From positions 1 to 64,000 of the forward strand of contig NZ_JARACK010000008.1 in NCBI RefSeq assembly GCF_028767185.1: 64,000 bases of DNA, given 5' to 3'. The notes beneath the pieces were generated by a model. The model was not told where the DNA came from and made no database searches. It was given only the letters and a program-made list of their open reading frames with translations. Both the position numbers and the translations under genes were made by a program. The first letter of the stretch is position 1; every line of letters begins with the position of its first letter. Shown here in pieces: positions 10,065 to 19,921 of the stretch. The DNA comes from Mangrovimonas aestuarii. GTDB taxonomy: Bacteria > Bacteroidota > Bacteroidia > Flavobacteriales > Flavobacteriaceae.

Positions 10065-12407
10065 TTAGTATCCATAAAGTAATTTTTCATTGATACTCAT
10101 TATCCAGATATTTCCGTAATAGGTATTATTTACGTTAGAGTGATAGGAATCGAGAGCCTCGTTCCAAGTATCAAAACGCTTTAAATACACATACATATAG
10201 TTGTTTTTAGGGTTTGCAAAAAAGTTGGCGTCTATTCCTTTTTTGTTTAATGTTACCACAAAATATTCAGCATTTGGAAATTCTGAAAATACGTTGGCCA
10301 CGATATAGTAGCCGGGATCTACGCCGTCAATGTTCATGGAAACGCTTCCCTTAGGGGCATTTCTTTTTTCAGGAACTGTTTTTTTGTCTCCTGAAGCCAC
10401 AGAGGTTTTGTTGTTATTGTCATTAGATTTGGTATTTGGGGTTGTAATTTTTTTAGAATCAGATGTTTTTGTGTTCGATACTTTAATGCTTGAATTGGAG
10501 GCTATTTTTTTATTAGTTCCATTTTCTTTAGAAACTGATGAATTCTTTGAAGCTATAGTTTCATCAGAGCCATTAATTTTACTGGTTGATTTATTGGAGT
10601 CATTTTGAGCCAATAATCTATTGGCCTCTTTATTATTTGATTGTTTTTCTTGTGAATTTGCACCGCCATTAATTCTACTTGTCTCATTGGAGTTGTTTGC
10701 AGTTGTCGTTTGGGCTAATCTGTTGGTAGGATTTTCTGCCTTAGACTTGCTCATATTTTGCGTATTTGAATTTGTTCCGTAAGAATTGTCGAATACGCGA
10801 TTTTTAGACGATTCACTTGAAGAAGTATCTGTATTATTATTTGATGGCTGATTATATAATGCAACAGATTGACTAGTAGGTGCATTGCTTTCAACTTGAA
10901 TGATGTAAAGTTCTTTTTCGGTCCCTGCTTTAAGCTTTACATGGTAGGCGCGAACAGCATCAGGCAATTGGTTGAAGTATTTTAGGTTATACATGCCATT
11001 ATCATTTCCATTTGCAGGTCGTGAAACAAGATAATACCCTCCTTTAGCATATTTTAAATCATCTATTGATTTAGGCTCAATTGGAGGTGCAGAAGGATTT
11101 TCATTTTTAATGATCATGGTTTTTATATTACCATTTTCGGTATTGAAATTCTTTTCCCTTTGTGCATATTCTTGAAGATTTTTGATCTTTTTTTCTAGTT
11201 CAGATTTTTTCAAACCAGTAAGGGAATCTTCTTTTAAAAGCATATCCAGTAAATATTGGTTTTGCTCATCTAATTGCGACTGTAGTTCAGAGACGGCCTG
11301 TTTTCTTTCAGCTTCAGACATACTTGGGGTATCATTAGGCATAGAGCTATCACCATTATAGGCCAAATCTTCTTGAGATTCCGTTTGGTCTTCATTTTTA
11401 GCCTCATCGGTATTCTCGCTTTGATTTTCAGAAGATTGGTTCTGTTGATTTTCTGCTACTACAGGGATATCTCTTTTTACACCTTTTCTTTCTTTTATAG
11501 CGAAAGCAATGTTCAATTCGTGGGTAGGGCCAAGGTTTACTAAACCTTCTTTGATAGTCTGCTCGTAGGTATACCCTATTGCCAAACGCTTTGTAAGATA
11601 AAAGCCCATACCAGCTCCAACACCGTAATAAGGATCAACTTCAGTTTGTATCCAGCCCATCCTTGGAAAATCGACCATAACACCACCACCTAGACCAAAA
11701 CCAAATGATTCAGACATTTTACCTCGCAACATTAATCTTAAATTACTGTTGGTAAAGGCACCTACGCCAGCAACAAAGTTATGGGTGTACATTAAATGGC
11801 CTGTATAGGTTTTGTCTATAAAATCATTTGCCATTTTACTGGTTTTAAAATCATAATCGATCATATTATCAGCATAGGCACCAATATCAAAATTACCATA
11901 GGACAAATTGATACCTGGCTTTATGGTAAGTAATGATGTATTTCTGTAAGCATACAATAACGGATCATCTTGTGCTGTAATGGTTTTGTTAGTGTTAACA
12001 CCACTACTATAATACGCTAGGTTAAAACCTAAAGTTAAATTCATTTTGCTGCCTAATCGAACATTTCTTGCATAATTGGCTATACCACCAAAGCTTGAAA
12101 TAACACCTAAACTTTGCTGATATAGACCGATTCCCAATCCAGATTTTTCATTGAATTTACCGGTGTAACTAAGCATGTAAGCTTTAGGTGAGTCGTTATA
12201 TTGAATCCACTGGTTTCTATGGTACATAGAGATTGTTGTATTATCCTCACGAACGAAAGAAAAGGTTGGATTTTGGATAAAACGGTTATACTTCAGATTA
12301 TTCTGTGAAGGTACACTTAATGTAAGCACAGGCGTATCCTGTGCCGTTACAGTAGTAAAGGCAAAGTTTAAGCAAATAGTAAACAATATGAAGTAGTGTT
12401 TTACCAT
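10065..12407 (-). CDS. PorP/SprF-family T9SS outer-membrane protein with SPOR-like tail
   Basis: The 780-residue protein has a signal peptide ending near TVTAQ. Residues about 25-310 look like a PorP/SprF barrel (FIQNPTFSFVRED, GLGIGLYQQSLGVISSFGG, and a late YGVGAGMGFYLTKRLAIGYTY segment). PorP/SprF proteins partner with specific T9SS-secreted surface proteins; SprF is needed for SprB export in Flavobacterium. About 310-450 is an acidic, coiled-coil-like stretch. Near 455-515 there is a short GGYYLVSRP module. A long Asn/Ser/Lys-rich linker follows, and residues about 695-775 form a SPOR-like module (GYYIVANVFSEFPNAEYF, later a YVYLKRFDTWNEAL segment), which would bind or sense peptidoglycan. 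Ordinary SprF proteins are about 300-350 residues, so the tail is an addition. The gene starts 3 bp after the stop of the 1757-residue gene and precedes the giant adhesin, so the three are probably one operon. Confidence 0.85.
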   Translation of the reverse strand: MVKHYFILFTICLNFAFTTVTAQDTPVLTLSVPSQNNLKYNRFIQNPTFSFVREDNTTISMYHRNQWIQYNDSPKAYMLSYTGKFNEKSGLGIGLYQQSLGVISSFGGIANYARNVRLGSKMNLTLGFNLAYYSSGVNTNKTITAQDDPLLYAYRNTSLLTIKPGINLSYGNFDIGAYADNMIDYDFKTSKMANDFIDKTYTGHLMYTHNFVAGVGAFTNSNLRLMLRGKMSESFGFGLGGGVMVDFPRMGWIQTEVDPYYGVGAGMGFYLTKRLAIGYTYEQTIKEGLVNLGPTHELNIAFAIKERKGVKRDIPVVAENQQNQSSENQSENTDEAKNEDQTESQEDLAYNGDSSMPNDTPSMSEAERKQAVSELQSQLDEQNQYLLDMLLKEDSLTGLKKSELEKKIKNLQEYAQREKNFNTENGNIKTMIIKNENPSAPPIEPKSIDDLKYAKGGYYLVSRPANGNDNGMYNLKYFNQLPDAVRAYHVKLKAGTEKELYIIQVESNAPTSQSVALYNQPSNNNTDTSSSESSKNRVFDNSYGTNSNTQNMSKSKAENPTNRLAQTTTANNSNETSRINGGANSQEKQSNNKEANRLLAQNDSNKSTSKINGSDETIASKNSSVSKENGTNKKIASNSSIKVSNTKTSDSKKITTPNTKSNDNNNKTSVASGDKKTVPEKRNAPKGSVSMNIDGVDPGYYIVANVFSEFPNAEYFVVTLNKKGIDANFFANPKNNYMYVYLKRFDTWNEALDSYHSNVNNTYYGNIWIMSINEKLLYGY

Positions 12408-12410
12408 AAG

Positions 12411-15400
12411 TTACTTTAACATTGTTATTGATCCTTTTTGAGTTATAATATTATCTTCAAGAATATTGTAATAGTATACTGGGTTCTTTTGTGAAAATTC
12501 AAAATCACTTTCAGGCCAATTGTTCATGTAGTTCCTCGCTCTATAGACAACCATTCCATCTGAACCATAAATAATTACTTCAACATTCTCTTTATTTACA
12601 TATTGGTTAGGTAAGCCCCAATAATCGTTAATACCATCACCGTTAAGTGTTACCACATTAGGAATAGCAACTGCTAAGTTTTCTACCTCGGTAACATGAA
12701 TCTCTTTCGTTATTTCACAATTACCAACTATGGCAACTAAAGTGTAGGTTCCTTCTTGGGTAATTAAAACTTCATCAGTATTGCTTACAATTGTGCCATT
12801 AAAATACCAAGTGTAAATGTTTGCTCCCGATGCGACTGCGGTTATGGTTGTACCTTCAATTAAGGTTGTCTCTTCCGATTGATTAATACTAATTGATTCA
12901 GTATCAAATGGAACTATCTGTAATGTGTTTGATGTAACTGTACATCCATCATAGCTTACTTCTAAATAATAGTCACCTTCCTGGGTAATAATAATTGATG
13001 GAGAATTACCTAATATTGTAACCGAATTTGAGTTGAACCATTTGTATGTGAATTCCGGATTGGAAACATTAGAAGTTATCTCAACTTCGCTGCCTTCGGC
13101 ACATAAGACATCTCCTGTAGAAATGTTTACTTGATCAATGAATTTTAACTTTATGTCTAATATGTTGGAAGTAACAGTTGCAAAATCAGGAACTAAAACT
13201 TCTAAATGATAAGTATCGTTAGCAGAGTAATCTTCAACAGAGAGGTTTTCATTAGTTTCTCCGGTTAGAGCGATAGAGCCCTTAAACCATTGGTAACTAT
13301 AATTATAAGGGTTAGCAATCAAATCTATATTCCCTTCCGATGTTACAGCAACAAAAGATTCAATACCCAAAATGGTTTCGGTGCTTTCACATTCATTATA
13401 ATTGTTAGATGGTGCAATGTTTAAAATCATTTCAGAAGGGTAGTCCATATTAAACACCATTTCTTCTTCCATGATACAACCAAGCGTTTGTGTAACAACT
13501 ACTTTGTAATCTCCATCTTGATTAAACTGTAGAGTAGGGGTGTTTTCGCCTGATAGTATTATATCATTTCTATACCATTGATAATTCGGTTGAATAGCAT
13601 CTGTAGTAACTGAAATCGTTTGAATTTCTCCAGGAATGATGGTGCCGTTTTCAGCCCCAGTAGGAGTGATTTCTATAGTTGATTCCTCAATTATCAAAGT
13701 GTTTGAGTCAAGTACACACGTCCCAGTATCCACAGTAAGGGTATAGCTTCCTTCTTGAGTGACTGTTATAGAATTTATTGTTGTAGTATTTAAAAGTATT
13801 CCATCTTTAAACCAGTTGTATATAAAACCAATTCCAGATATATTACTGTTAATGTCGACTTGTGGATTTTCAGAACACAGTAAACCGCTTGAGGTTATGA
13901 TTAAAGGTTCATTAGCAGTTAATTCCACAGAAATGGTATTCGATGTAGTTGTTACATTGCCAGGGATATCTATACTCAATTGGTAGTCTCCATTAAGTGA
14001 GGAATCATCAATAGTAATGGTCGACATATCTGAGTTAGGTATTGGCGAGCCATTATAAATCCATTGAAAAGTATGATTTATATCTGAATTGTTCATCAAG
14101 TCAACTGTACCTTGAGAGGTTGTAGCTGTGAAAGAACTTAATTGTAATGTGATATCGTTGCTTGTACAGGCATCATATCCTGGAGCGACTTCAATACTTA
14201 TAGTATAACTGTTAGGATAATCTAGTGTGAATATCTTTTCGTTTTCAATGGTGCAACCATCAGTTTGTGAAACAACTACCTTGTATACTCCAGCCTGTGT
14301 AGCATTATATAATGAAGAGGTTTCACCAGGAAGCGAAACATCGTCCTTATACCACTGATATGAAGGAGATGTAGCATCTGTTGTAACAGATAGAGTTTTT
14401 GTTTCTCCTGGAAGTATAATATCGTTATCTGAAGTATTACCAGTTACTGCTATTTCTCCGTAGGTTAAGGTTAAAGTGTTTGATTCCAAATTACAGTTTC
14501 CACTAGTAATGTTAAGCGTGAAATTACCTTCCTGAGATGCATTATAGCTAGGTGCTATCGCTCCAGAAACAGGTATTCCATTTTTATACCATTGGTAGGT
14601 ATAAGAAGGATCTGTAATGTTAGAAGAAATGCTAGTAGATCCTCCCTCGCAAAGAACACCAGAATTAGAAATTGTTAAGGTTTCTACTGCTAAATCTATT
14701 GTAATGGTGTTGGAGCTAACAATTCCATATCCAGGCAATGTTATTTCTAGATAATAGCTACCGTTTACTAAAGTGTTGTCAATATTTAAAGAAGTATTGA
14801 TAGCTCCTGCGATAGCGGTTCCGTTTTTATACCATTGATAGGTGTAATCATAAGGGTTATTCAATAAATCAATGCTGCCATTACTTGTAGCTGCATTAAA
14901 AAGACTTAAATCTAAACTAGTAGAAGTACTAGTACAGCTTTGGTAAAATGCATCTGGAGCTACTTGAACATTAAAACTCAGTGGATAGTTAAGAGTGAAT
15001 AACTCTTCGTGAGTTATTATACACGCTTCGTCTTGAATAACAATTACTTTATAGTTGCCAGCTTCTGTTGCATTATAACTATTTGTTGTAGCGCCACTAA
15101 TAATAACATTGTCTTTGTACCATTCAAATTCAGGGTTAATAGCATCGGTATTTACCGTTAACGATTTTAGTTCTCCAGGTATAATAACATCTGTAGTAGG
15201 AGAAGTTGGAGTAACGTTAATTTGCCCCAATGTTAAACTTATTGTATTGGACTGCATATTACAGGTACCACTGGTAACCCATAAAGAGTATGTGCCTTCC
15301 TCATTTGTGGTGAAATTTGCATTAGTGGCCCCAGATATTGCGGTTCCGTTTTTGTGCCATTGGTATTGGTAGGTTGGATCTGCAATATTTGCGGACAATT

Positions 15401-17684
15401 CTGTTGAACTTCCATCACATAATGGACCGTCATTGGTTATCGAAATTGGTTGGATAGCCAAGTTTATCGCTAAAGAATTGGAGTTGTTCTGTCCGAAATC
15501 GGGAATGGTAACTTCTAGCGTGTAATTTCCATTAGGTTGTGTATTATTAACAGTTATGGTATTGTTGGTTGCTCCAGAGATAGCAGTGCCATCACGGTAC
15601 CATTGGTAATTGTAATTATAGTTGTTGTTTAAAATATCTATATACCCCGTTGGAGTAGTTGCTCTAAACTGGGTGATGTTCATTGTTACCAAGGTGCTTG
15701 AGCAACTTTGGTAAGATGTGTCTGGAGCTATTAAGATTGTAAAACCTGTTGGGTAGTTTAATACGAATTCTATTTCAGTTTGGAGAACACAATCTTCATC
15801 TTCTGTTACTACTATTTTATAAGTGCCTGGCTCTAAAGCATTATATGTTGCACTAGTAGCACCACCAATAATAATGTTATCCTTATACCATTCAAATTCA
15901 GGGTTTATTGCGTCCGTTGTTATTGTTAGTGGTTTAGTTTGCCCAGGAACGATAATGGCGTTAACAGGAACAGTTGCAGTAGCAGTAATGTTTCCAAGCG
16001 CAAGGTTGATAATGTTAGATTGCTTGTTACAGCTACCGCTGGTAATACTCAAATAATAATTACCTTCTTGATTAGCCGTGTAAGATGCTGTTGTTGCTCC
16101 AGAAATAGGATTACCGTTAAAATACCACTGATAAGAATACTCAGGGGCTGTTGTGTTAGAAGTGATAACTGTTGAACTACCTTCACAAAGGGCATTAACA
16201 TTGGAAATAACTACAGGGGCTAGGGCAAGATTAACAGATAAGACATCTGAAGTCACAGTTCCTAAAACAGGTATATCAACCTCTAAAGTATAATCCCCGT
16301 TACCAGTTGCATTGTCGATCACCAATGTTGTTGATGTTGCTCCAGTAATAGCAATTCCATCTTTATACCATTGATAAGAAAATCCTAGGCTGTTACCTAT
16401 TAGATTTATAGTTTCTATTGCAGAAATAGCTTCAAAAAGTGAAATTTCTAATGTTGTACTTGTGCTTACACACTGAGAATACCCAACTGTATTATTCACC
16501 AAAAGATTAAACGAACTAGGGTAAATAAAGTTAATGGTACTTTCTTTTTCAATAAAACAAGGTGTGTTTTGTGTTACTATCACTTTGTAGGTTCCGTCTT
16601 CGGTTACAGCTAGGTTAGCCTGGTTGGCGCCTGGTATGGCAACATTGTTTCTATACCACTGGTAAGTAGGGGATGTTGCATCTGAGATGGCAGATATATT
16701 AATGGTTTCGCCAGGAATGATTACCTGTGGGCCAACAGTGTTTAAATCCAATTGAAAATCGTTGGAATTTAATTGAATAGCGTTTGAATCAAAATAGCAA
16801 CCATTATGGTTTATCTCTAAATGATACAACCCTTCCGCTGTAGTTTGTAGGGAAGGGGCGTTTGATGTAGGTATGGCAATGTTGTCTTTATACCATGTAT
16901 AAATGTAGTCCGGATCTTGTAAAACACTGGTTAGTGTTTTGGTTTGAGATGGACAAATTGTAGTCGATCCGTCATCGACATCTATCGTGGGACTAATATC
17001 GGGTATAACTTCCACATCTACAATATTGGAATAAGAATCCATTACACAGCTTCCATAATCAACTATAACATAATAGGAGCCAGATGATGTCACATCAATA
17101 GTAGGACCTGTTTCTCCGGGAATTTCCACAAAATCTTTATACCATATATAATTGAGATTTGGATAATAGGTTGGTGAGGCGGGACTACCGGTATCGTCTA
17201 CAGACAAAGTAAAAGTATTGAAGGAACAGACATTAACTGTACTAACATAATTATTTATGGAGAATGGCTGGTTATGAACAGCGTAATATGCAGAAAAAAC
17301 CGAAGTTGCAGGGCTATAAGCAACAGGGTTGGTGCTTCTAACTCTAATTTTATAATTCTCACCTCCTGTATTGGTAGGAAATCCAAAATTTCCTGAAACT
17401 GGTGAAGTGGTATTTGATAACGACTGTAGTGTAGTAGGAGAAGTAAAACTCCCATTTGCATCCGATAATTCTACTATAAATTGATTGCCGGGCCCTAAGC
17501 TTGATGATGGATAAAAAGAAAAAGAAACACTATAACTATTGAAGTCACTATCGGCACAAGCCTGAGTAAAACCCAAGTTTGGTGTAAGTATGGTAATTTG
17601 TGCATGTGCTTCAACACCCAAGGTAAGGATGAAAATAGAGCACAATAACATACCTGTCCTATTTAGTAGGTTAATTGGTTTCAT
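12411..17684 (-). CDS. Ig-like repeat secreted protein with gliding-type (CHU_C) C-terminal domain
   Basis: This 1757-residue protein has a signal peptide (LLCSIFILTLGVEAHAQ) and a long array of Ig-like modules, each built around a YQWYKDG or YTWYKDN core and a G.Y.L.V strand. A super-repeat of about 256 residues, starting near a YPxxF motif, recurs five times at about 16520, 15750, 14980, 14215 and 13440, and holds about three Ig modules per unit. The last 85 residues (IPNVVTLNGDGINDYW, VIIYGSDGMVVYRAR) match the gliding-motility-associated C-terminal domain, a type B T9SS signal. The protein is therefore expected on the cell surface. The ATG at 17684 gives the signal peptide directly. It is the first gene of the probable three-gene adhesin unit. 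Its size and position resemble SprC/SprD near sprB, but orthology cannot be shown here. Confidence 0.85.
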   Translation of the reverse strand: MKPINLLNRTGMLLCSIFILTLGVEAHAQITILTPNLGFTQACADSDFNSYSVSFSFYPSSSLGPGNQFIVELSDANGSFTSPTTLQSLSNTTSPVSGNFGFPTNTGGENYKIRVRSTNPVAYSPATSVFSAYYAVHNQPFSINNYVSTVNVCSFNTFTLSVDDTGSPASPTYYPNLNYIWYKDFVEIPGETGPTIDVTSSGSYYVIVDYGSCVMDSYSNIVDVEVIPDISPTIDVDDGSTTICPSQTKTLTSVLQDPDYIYTWYKDNIAIPTSNAPSLQTTAEGLYHLEINHNGCYFDSNAIQLNSNDFQLDLNTVGPQVIIPGETINISAISDATSPTYQWYRNNVAIPGANQANLAVTEDGTYKVIVTQNTPCFIEKESTINFIYPSSFNLLVNNTVGYSQCVSTSTTLEISLFEAISAIETINLIGNSLGFSYQWYKDGIAITGATSTTLVIDNATGNGDYTLEVDIPVLGTVTSDVLSVNLALAPVVISNVNALCEGSSTVITSNTTAPEYSYQWYFNGNPISGATTASYTANQEGNYYLSITSGSCNKQSNIINLALGNITATATVPVNAIIVPGQTKPLTITTDAINPEFEWYKDNIIIGGATSATYNALEPGTYKIVVTEDEDCVLQTEIEFVLNYPTGFTILIAPDTSYQSCSSTLVTMNITQFRATTPTGYIDILNNNYNYNYQWYRDGTAISGATNNTITVNNTQPNGNYTLEVTIPDFGQNNSNSLAINLAIQPISITNDGPLCDGSSTELSANIADPTYQYQWHKNGTAISGATNANFTTNEEGTYSLWVTSGTCNMQSNTISLTLGQINVTPTSPTTDVIIPGELKSLTVNTDAINPEFEWYKDNVIISGATTNSYNATEAGNYKVIVIQDEACIITHEELFTLNYPLSFNVQVAPDAFYQSCTSTSTSLDLSLFNAATSNGSIDLLNNPYDYTYQWYKNGTAIAGAINTSLNIDNTLVNGSYYLEITLPGYGIVSSNTITIDLAVETLTISNSGVLCEGGSTSISSNITDPSYTYQWYKNGIPVSGAIAPSYNASQEGNFTLNITSGNCNLESNTLTLTYGEIAVTGNTSDNDIILPGETKTLSVTTDATSPSYQWYKDDVSLPGETSSLYNATQAGVYKVVVSQTDGCTIENEKIFTLDYPNSYTISIEVAPGYDACTSNDITLQLSSFTATTSQGTVDLMNNSDINHTFQWIYNGSPIPNSDMSTITIDDSSLNGDYQLSIDIPGNVTTTSNTISVELTANEPLIITSSGLLCSENPQVDINSNISGIGFIYNWFKDGILLNTTTINSITVTQEGSYTLTVDTGTCVLDSNTLIIEESTIEITPTGAENGTIIPGEIQTISVTTDAIQPNYQWYRNDIILSGENTPTLQFNQDGDYKVVVTQTLGCIMEEEMVFNMDYPSEMILNIAPSNNYNECESTETILGIESFVAVTSEGNIDLIANPYNYSYQWFKGSIALTGETNENLSVEDYSANDTYHLEVLVPDFATVTSNILDIKLKFIDQVNISTGDVLCAEGSEVEITSNVSNPEFTYKWFNSNSVTILGNSPSIIITQEGDYYLEVSYDGCTVTSNTLQIVPFDTESISINQSEETTLIEGTTITAVASGANIYTWYFNGTIVSNTDEVLITQEGTYTLVAIVGNCEITKEIHVTEVENLAVAIPNVVTLNGDGINDYWGLPNQYVNKENVEVIIYGSDGMVVYRARNYMNNWPESDFEFSQKNPVYYYNILEDNIITQKGSITMLK

Positions 17685-18143
17685 GTGTTGGTTGTTAGTG
17701 GTTTGTTCCTTAGGCTACTAGGAACGATGTCTTTAAGGTTTTAATCTTAAGGACCGAAATTTTTTTTGCTATTAATATCCTTAGGGCCAGATAATTAAAT
17801 TATTATAATCTCGTTAAAGCCTGATTTAATTTTATTCCATGTAAATTGATTGTTTTCTTTTCCTGTTAAAAGTTTATTATACTCAAATGTATGTCAAGAA
17901 GTGCATTTCAACAAGTAAAATTGCATTTAATCGATGAAGTGCAATAAATATCTTCTTTTTAATGGCGGTTTTTTCTTGTTATATTCTGTGAAAAAGTCCT
18001 ATAGCTGTAGGTAAAACGCTTATTTTCAGTAGTGTATCTTTTCTGTCGAGTTTACTTAAATTAATTTGTTTTTTTATAAGTGATTTAAGTACAGCGTGTT
18101 AATTCCTACACTTTGTGCTTTTTATCTGATAATTATTTGTAGG
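17685..18143. other. Intergenic region, 459 bp
   Basis: No credible gene is seen on either strand. The stretch is AT-rich and separates the outer-membrane barrel gene from the Ig-repeat gene, both on the minus strand. It contains a candidate promoter (17884-17911) and an imperfect hairpin, GTTCCTTAG and CTAGGAAC, at 17705-17725 that would lie in the leader of the Ig-repeat gene. Confidence 0.6.
17884..17911 (-). promoter_or_regulatory. Candidate promoter for the adhesin operon
   Basis: On the minus strand this reads TTG, 17 bases, TACATTTG. It fits the Bacteroidota housekeeping pattern TTG/TTTG, 17-23 bases, TAnnTTTG. It would give a leader of roughly 190 bases before the ATG at 17684. The call rests on motif match and position only. 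Confidence 0.4.
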
Positions 18144-19538
18144 TTATTTAAACAAATCTTCAATTTCGGTCAATTTGTCTTTGATGAATGGGATTTCTAT
18201 CCCCACTACAAATTGCCAACGTCTGTATTTCCAATTTGGTTGATATTCTTGGTTTTGTAAATAATTCTCAGCGGTAAGTGGGTTTACGAAGCTATTGCCT
18301 CCTCCGGTATATGTAGCTCCCATTACTATGTTAGACCAATTAAGCTCCCAATCCCATCCAAATCCTAAATGAAAATAACTATCACCTAAATTAAGATTGT
18401 TGAGTGTTTCATCTGATGTGTCTCTTACAATAGCATTAACATCAGAGGAAAAGCTTGTGTAAAGTTTTACTTTTTCCTTCAAGTGATATTCAATTCCTAA
18501 TCCAAAATTTAAAACACCTTTACGTTGATCCGTATATTTTGGTGTAAAAGGGGAGTCTTCCCCAATGTCTAGAGGAGGGATATCTATTTGATTATATTTT
18601 TTTAGTCCAGCGGTGTATTCTAGGTTTATATGAAAAATGTACTTTTTTAATTGTATTCCTGCTCCAATGGCGATACTTAATGGTTCTTTCCTTGTGGTTT
18701 TTAGGTCATTTAAATCGTACTCGTAATAAGTGTCTTCTGGAGAGATCCAATCAATTATAAGTTCTTTGTATCGAAAAGCCCCACTTTTTATGACTTCAAT
18801 GTAGGGTATCGAAATGTTGAGTCCTAGGTTTATATTGTCAAGTTCATAGTTTGCACCTAGTTTTAGAAACAGCCCATATGATTTTTGGTCAAATCCAATT
18901 GTTTTTTGAAAATAAGATATGTTGTCATCAGTTTCAATTACTGTTGTATTAAGGTTTTTAAGCCCTCGGTGTCTAAAGACAGATACAAATGAAGAGATAC
19001 CTAAGCTAATTTGTTGATTGACTTTTACGGCCCAGGTTAGTCCAAACCATTCATCATCCAATTGGTTGTGTAAGCTGTAATCCAATTTATATTGCTCTAA
19101 TTCTGGAGATGATTGGAAAATATCTGCTTCTGTAGGTGTTCCTCTATAATTTATATTCGTATTAATTGATGATTTATTGATAAAAGATATGGCGAATTTA
19201 CTATTAAATAGGTTGAAAGTGCTTCCTGCTAGTGAGGGTATTGAGTTGAAATCTTTGTTGCTTACTGTTGTATCTTCTTCGAGAAAGTTGCTAAGTTTTA
19301 CCTGAGTCATTTGAAACGCTTTAGCACTAATTGCTAAACCACCGGTTTGTAATGTAGTCAGCCGAGAAGGGTTGTAATATGTTAGACCCAAGTCCTGAAC
19401 ACTTCCTGTTACATTTCCGGAAAGTAACATAGAGCGGTTGCCATAGTTGTTGAATTGGTAATTTCCCTGTTGACCAAAACAGGAAATGCTAATTAAAATA
19501 GATAGGGATGTTGCTAAAATAATGTCTGAATTTTTCAT
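18144..19538 (-). CDS. Outer-membrane beta-barrel protein (OmpP1/FadL-like)
   Basis: About 464 residues. The ATG at 19538 is preferred over an in-frame start six codons upstream because it puts the signal peptide at the N-terminus (MKNSDIILATSLSILISISC, then FGQ). After cleavage there is a segment with LLSGNVTGSVQDLGLTYYNP, like the N-terminal region of FadL/OmpP1-type proteins that lists NP-containing turns. The rest alternates short amphipathic strands (ISLGISSFVSVFRHRG, FVVGIEIPF) typical of a barrel of 14 or so strands. The likely role is an outer-membrane channel or an assembly-related barrel. It lies upstream of the T9SS adhesin cluster on the same strand but is separated by 459 bp, so co-transcription is uncertain. 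The exact family was not settled. Confidence 0.6.
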   Translation of the reverse strand: MKNSDIILATSLSILISISCFGQQGNYQFNNYGNRSMLLSGNVTGSVQDLGLTYYNPSRLTTLQTGGLAISAKAFQMTQVKLSNFLEEDTTVSNKDFNSIPSLAGSTFNLFNSKFAISFINKSSINTNINYRGTPTEADIFQSSPELEQYKLDYSLHNQLDDEWFGLTWAVKVNQQISLGISSFVSVFRHRGLKNLNTTVIETDDNISYFQKTIGFDQKSYGLFLKLGANYELDNINLGLNISIPYIEVIKSGAFRYKELIIDWISPEDTYYEYDLNDLKTTRKEPLSIAIGAGIQLKKYIFHINLEYTAGLKKYNQIDIPPLDIGEDSPFTPKYTDQRKGVLNFGLGIEYHLKEKVKLYTSFSSDVNAIVRDTSDETLNNLNLGDSYFHLGFGWDWELNWSNIVMGATYTGGGNSFVNPLTAENYLQNQEYQPNWKYRRWQFVVGIEIPFIKDKLTEIEDLFK

Positions 19539-19723
19539 TTGCACGACTTTTAGCATTGCATTAATTTAAAAGAAGTAGGAGTTGTTGTGTACGGGAAGAT
19601 GGGGATGTGTTCTAAAGTTACGATATTTTAGAAAAAGTGGAAGATTGAAAATGAGTTATTTTCCTAACTGGGGTTTTCTTGAAACAGGTATTCTGCTTGT
19701 AATTGTGTAGTGATGGTATAAAA

Positions 19724-19757
19724 TAAAAAAACCTGCATATCTAAGATATACAGGTTT
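19724..19757 (-). terminator. Orphaned tRNA-Ser terminator, left of the island
   Basis: The hairpin ACCTGCATATC-TAA-GATATACAGGT (19731-19755) has one internal mismatch. On the minus strand a U-tract follows (A-run at 19724-19731). It closely resembles the terminator of the intact tRNA-Ser at 40271-40307. It is most simply the original terminator of that tRNA, left behind when the island integrated. Confidence 0.7.
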
Positions 19758-19760
19758 GTT

Positions 19761-19783
19761 GCGGAGAAAGAGGTTATTGAACC
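19761..19783. repeat. attL: displaced, decayed tRNA-Ser 3' end
   Basis: Compared with the intact tRNA end (40310-40332), the first 13 bases are identical and 19 of 23 match overall; the differences are confined to bases 14-18. The similarity also extends outward through the neighbouring terminator hairpin. This is the expected left junction after integration at a tRNA 3' end. Confidence 0.8.
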
Positions 19784-19891
19784 TTTTTTGCTTAATTACG
19801 AGTAAAGTATAGTAAAATAAGGGGTTTTGAGAGTTTTAGTGTTTTTTGTTATACTTAAAAATAGTCTAAAAACATATTTAATTATACCTTT

Positions 19892-19919
19892 ACTGTCAAC
19901 GATACTGTCAACTCAAAAA
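19892..19919 (+). repeat. Left integrase arm-type sites (two ACTGTCAAC copies)
   Basis: ACTGTCAAC occurs at 19892-19900 and again at 19904-19912, 12 bp apart, and the second copy continues TCAAAAA. The same arrangement, same orientation and same spacing occurs at the other end of the island (40245-40272). The pair ends just before the integrase start codon at 19922, so integrase bound here could also repress its own gene. Confidence 0.6.
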
Positions 19920-19921
19920 CT

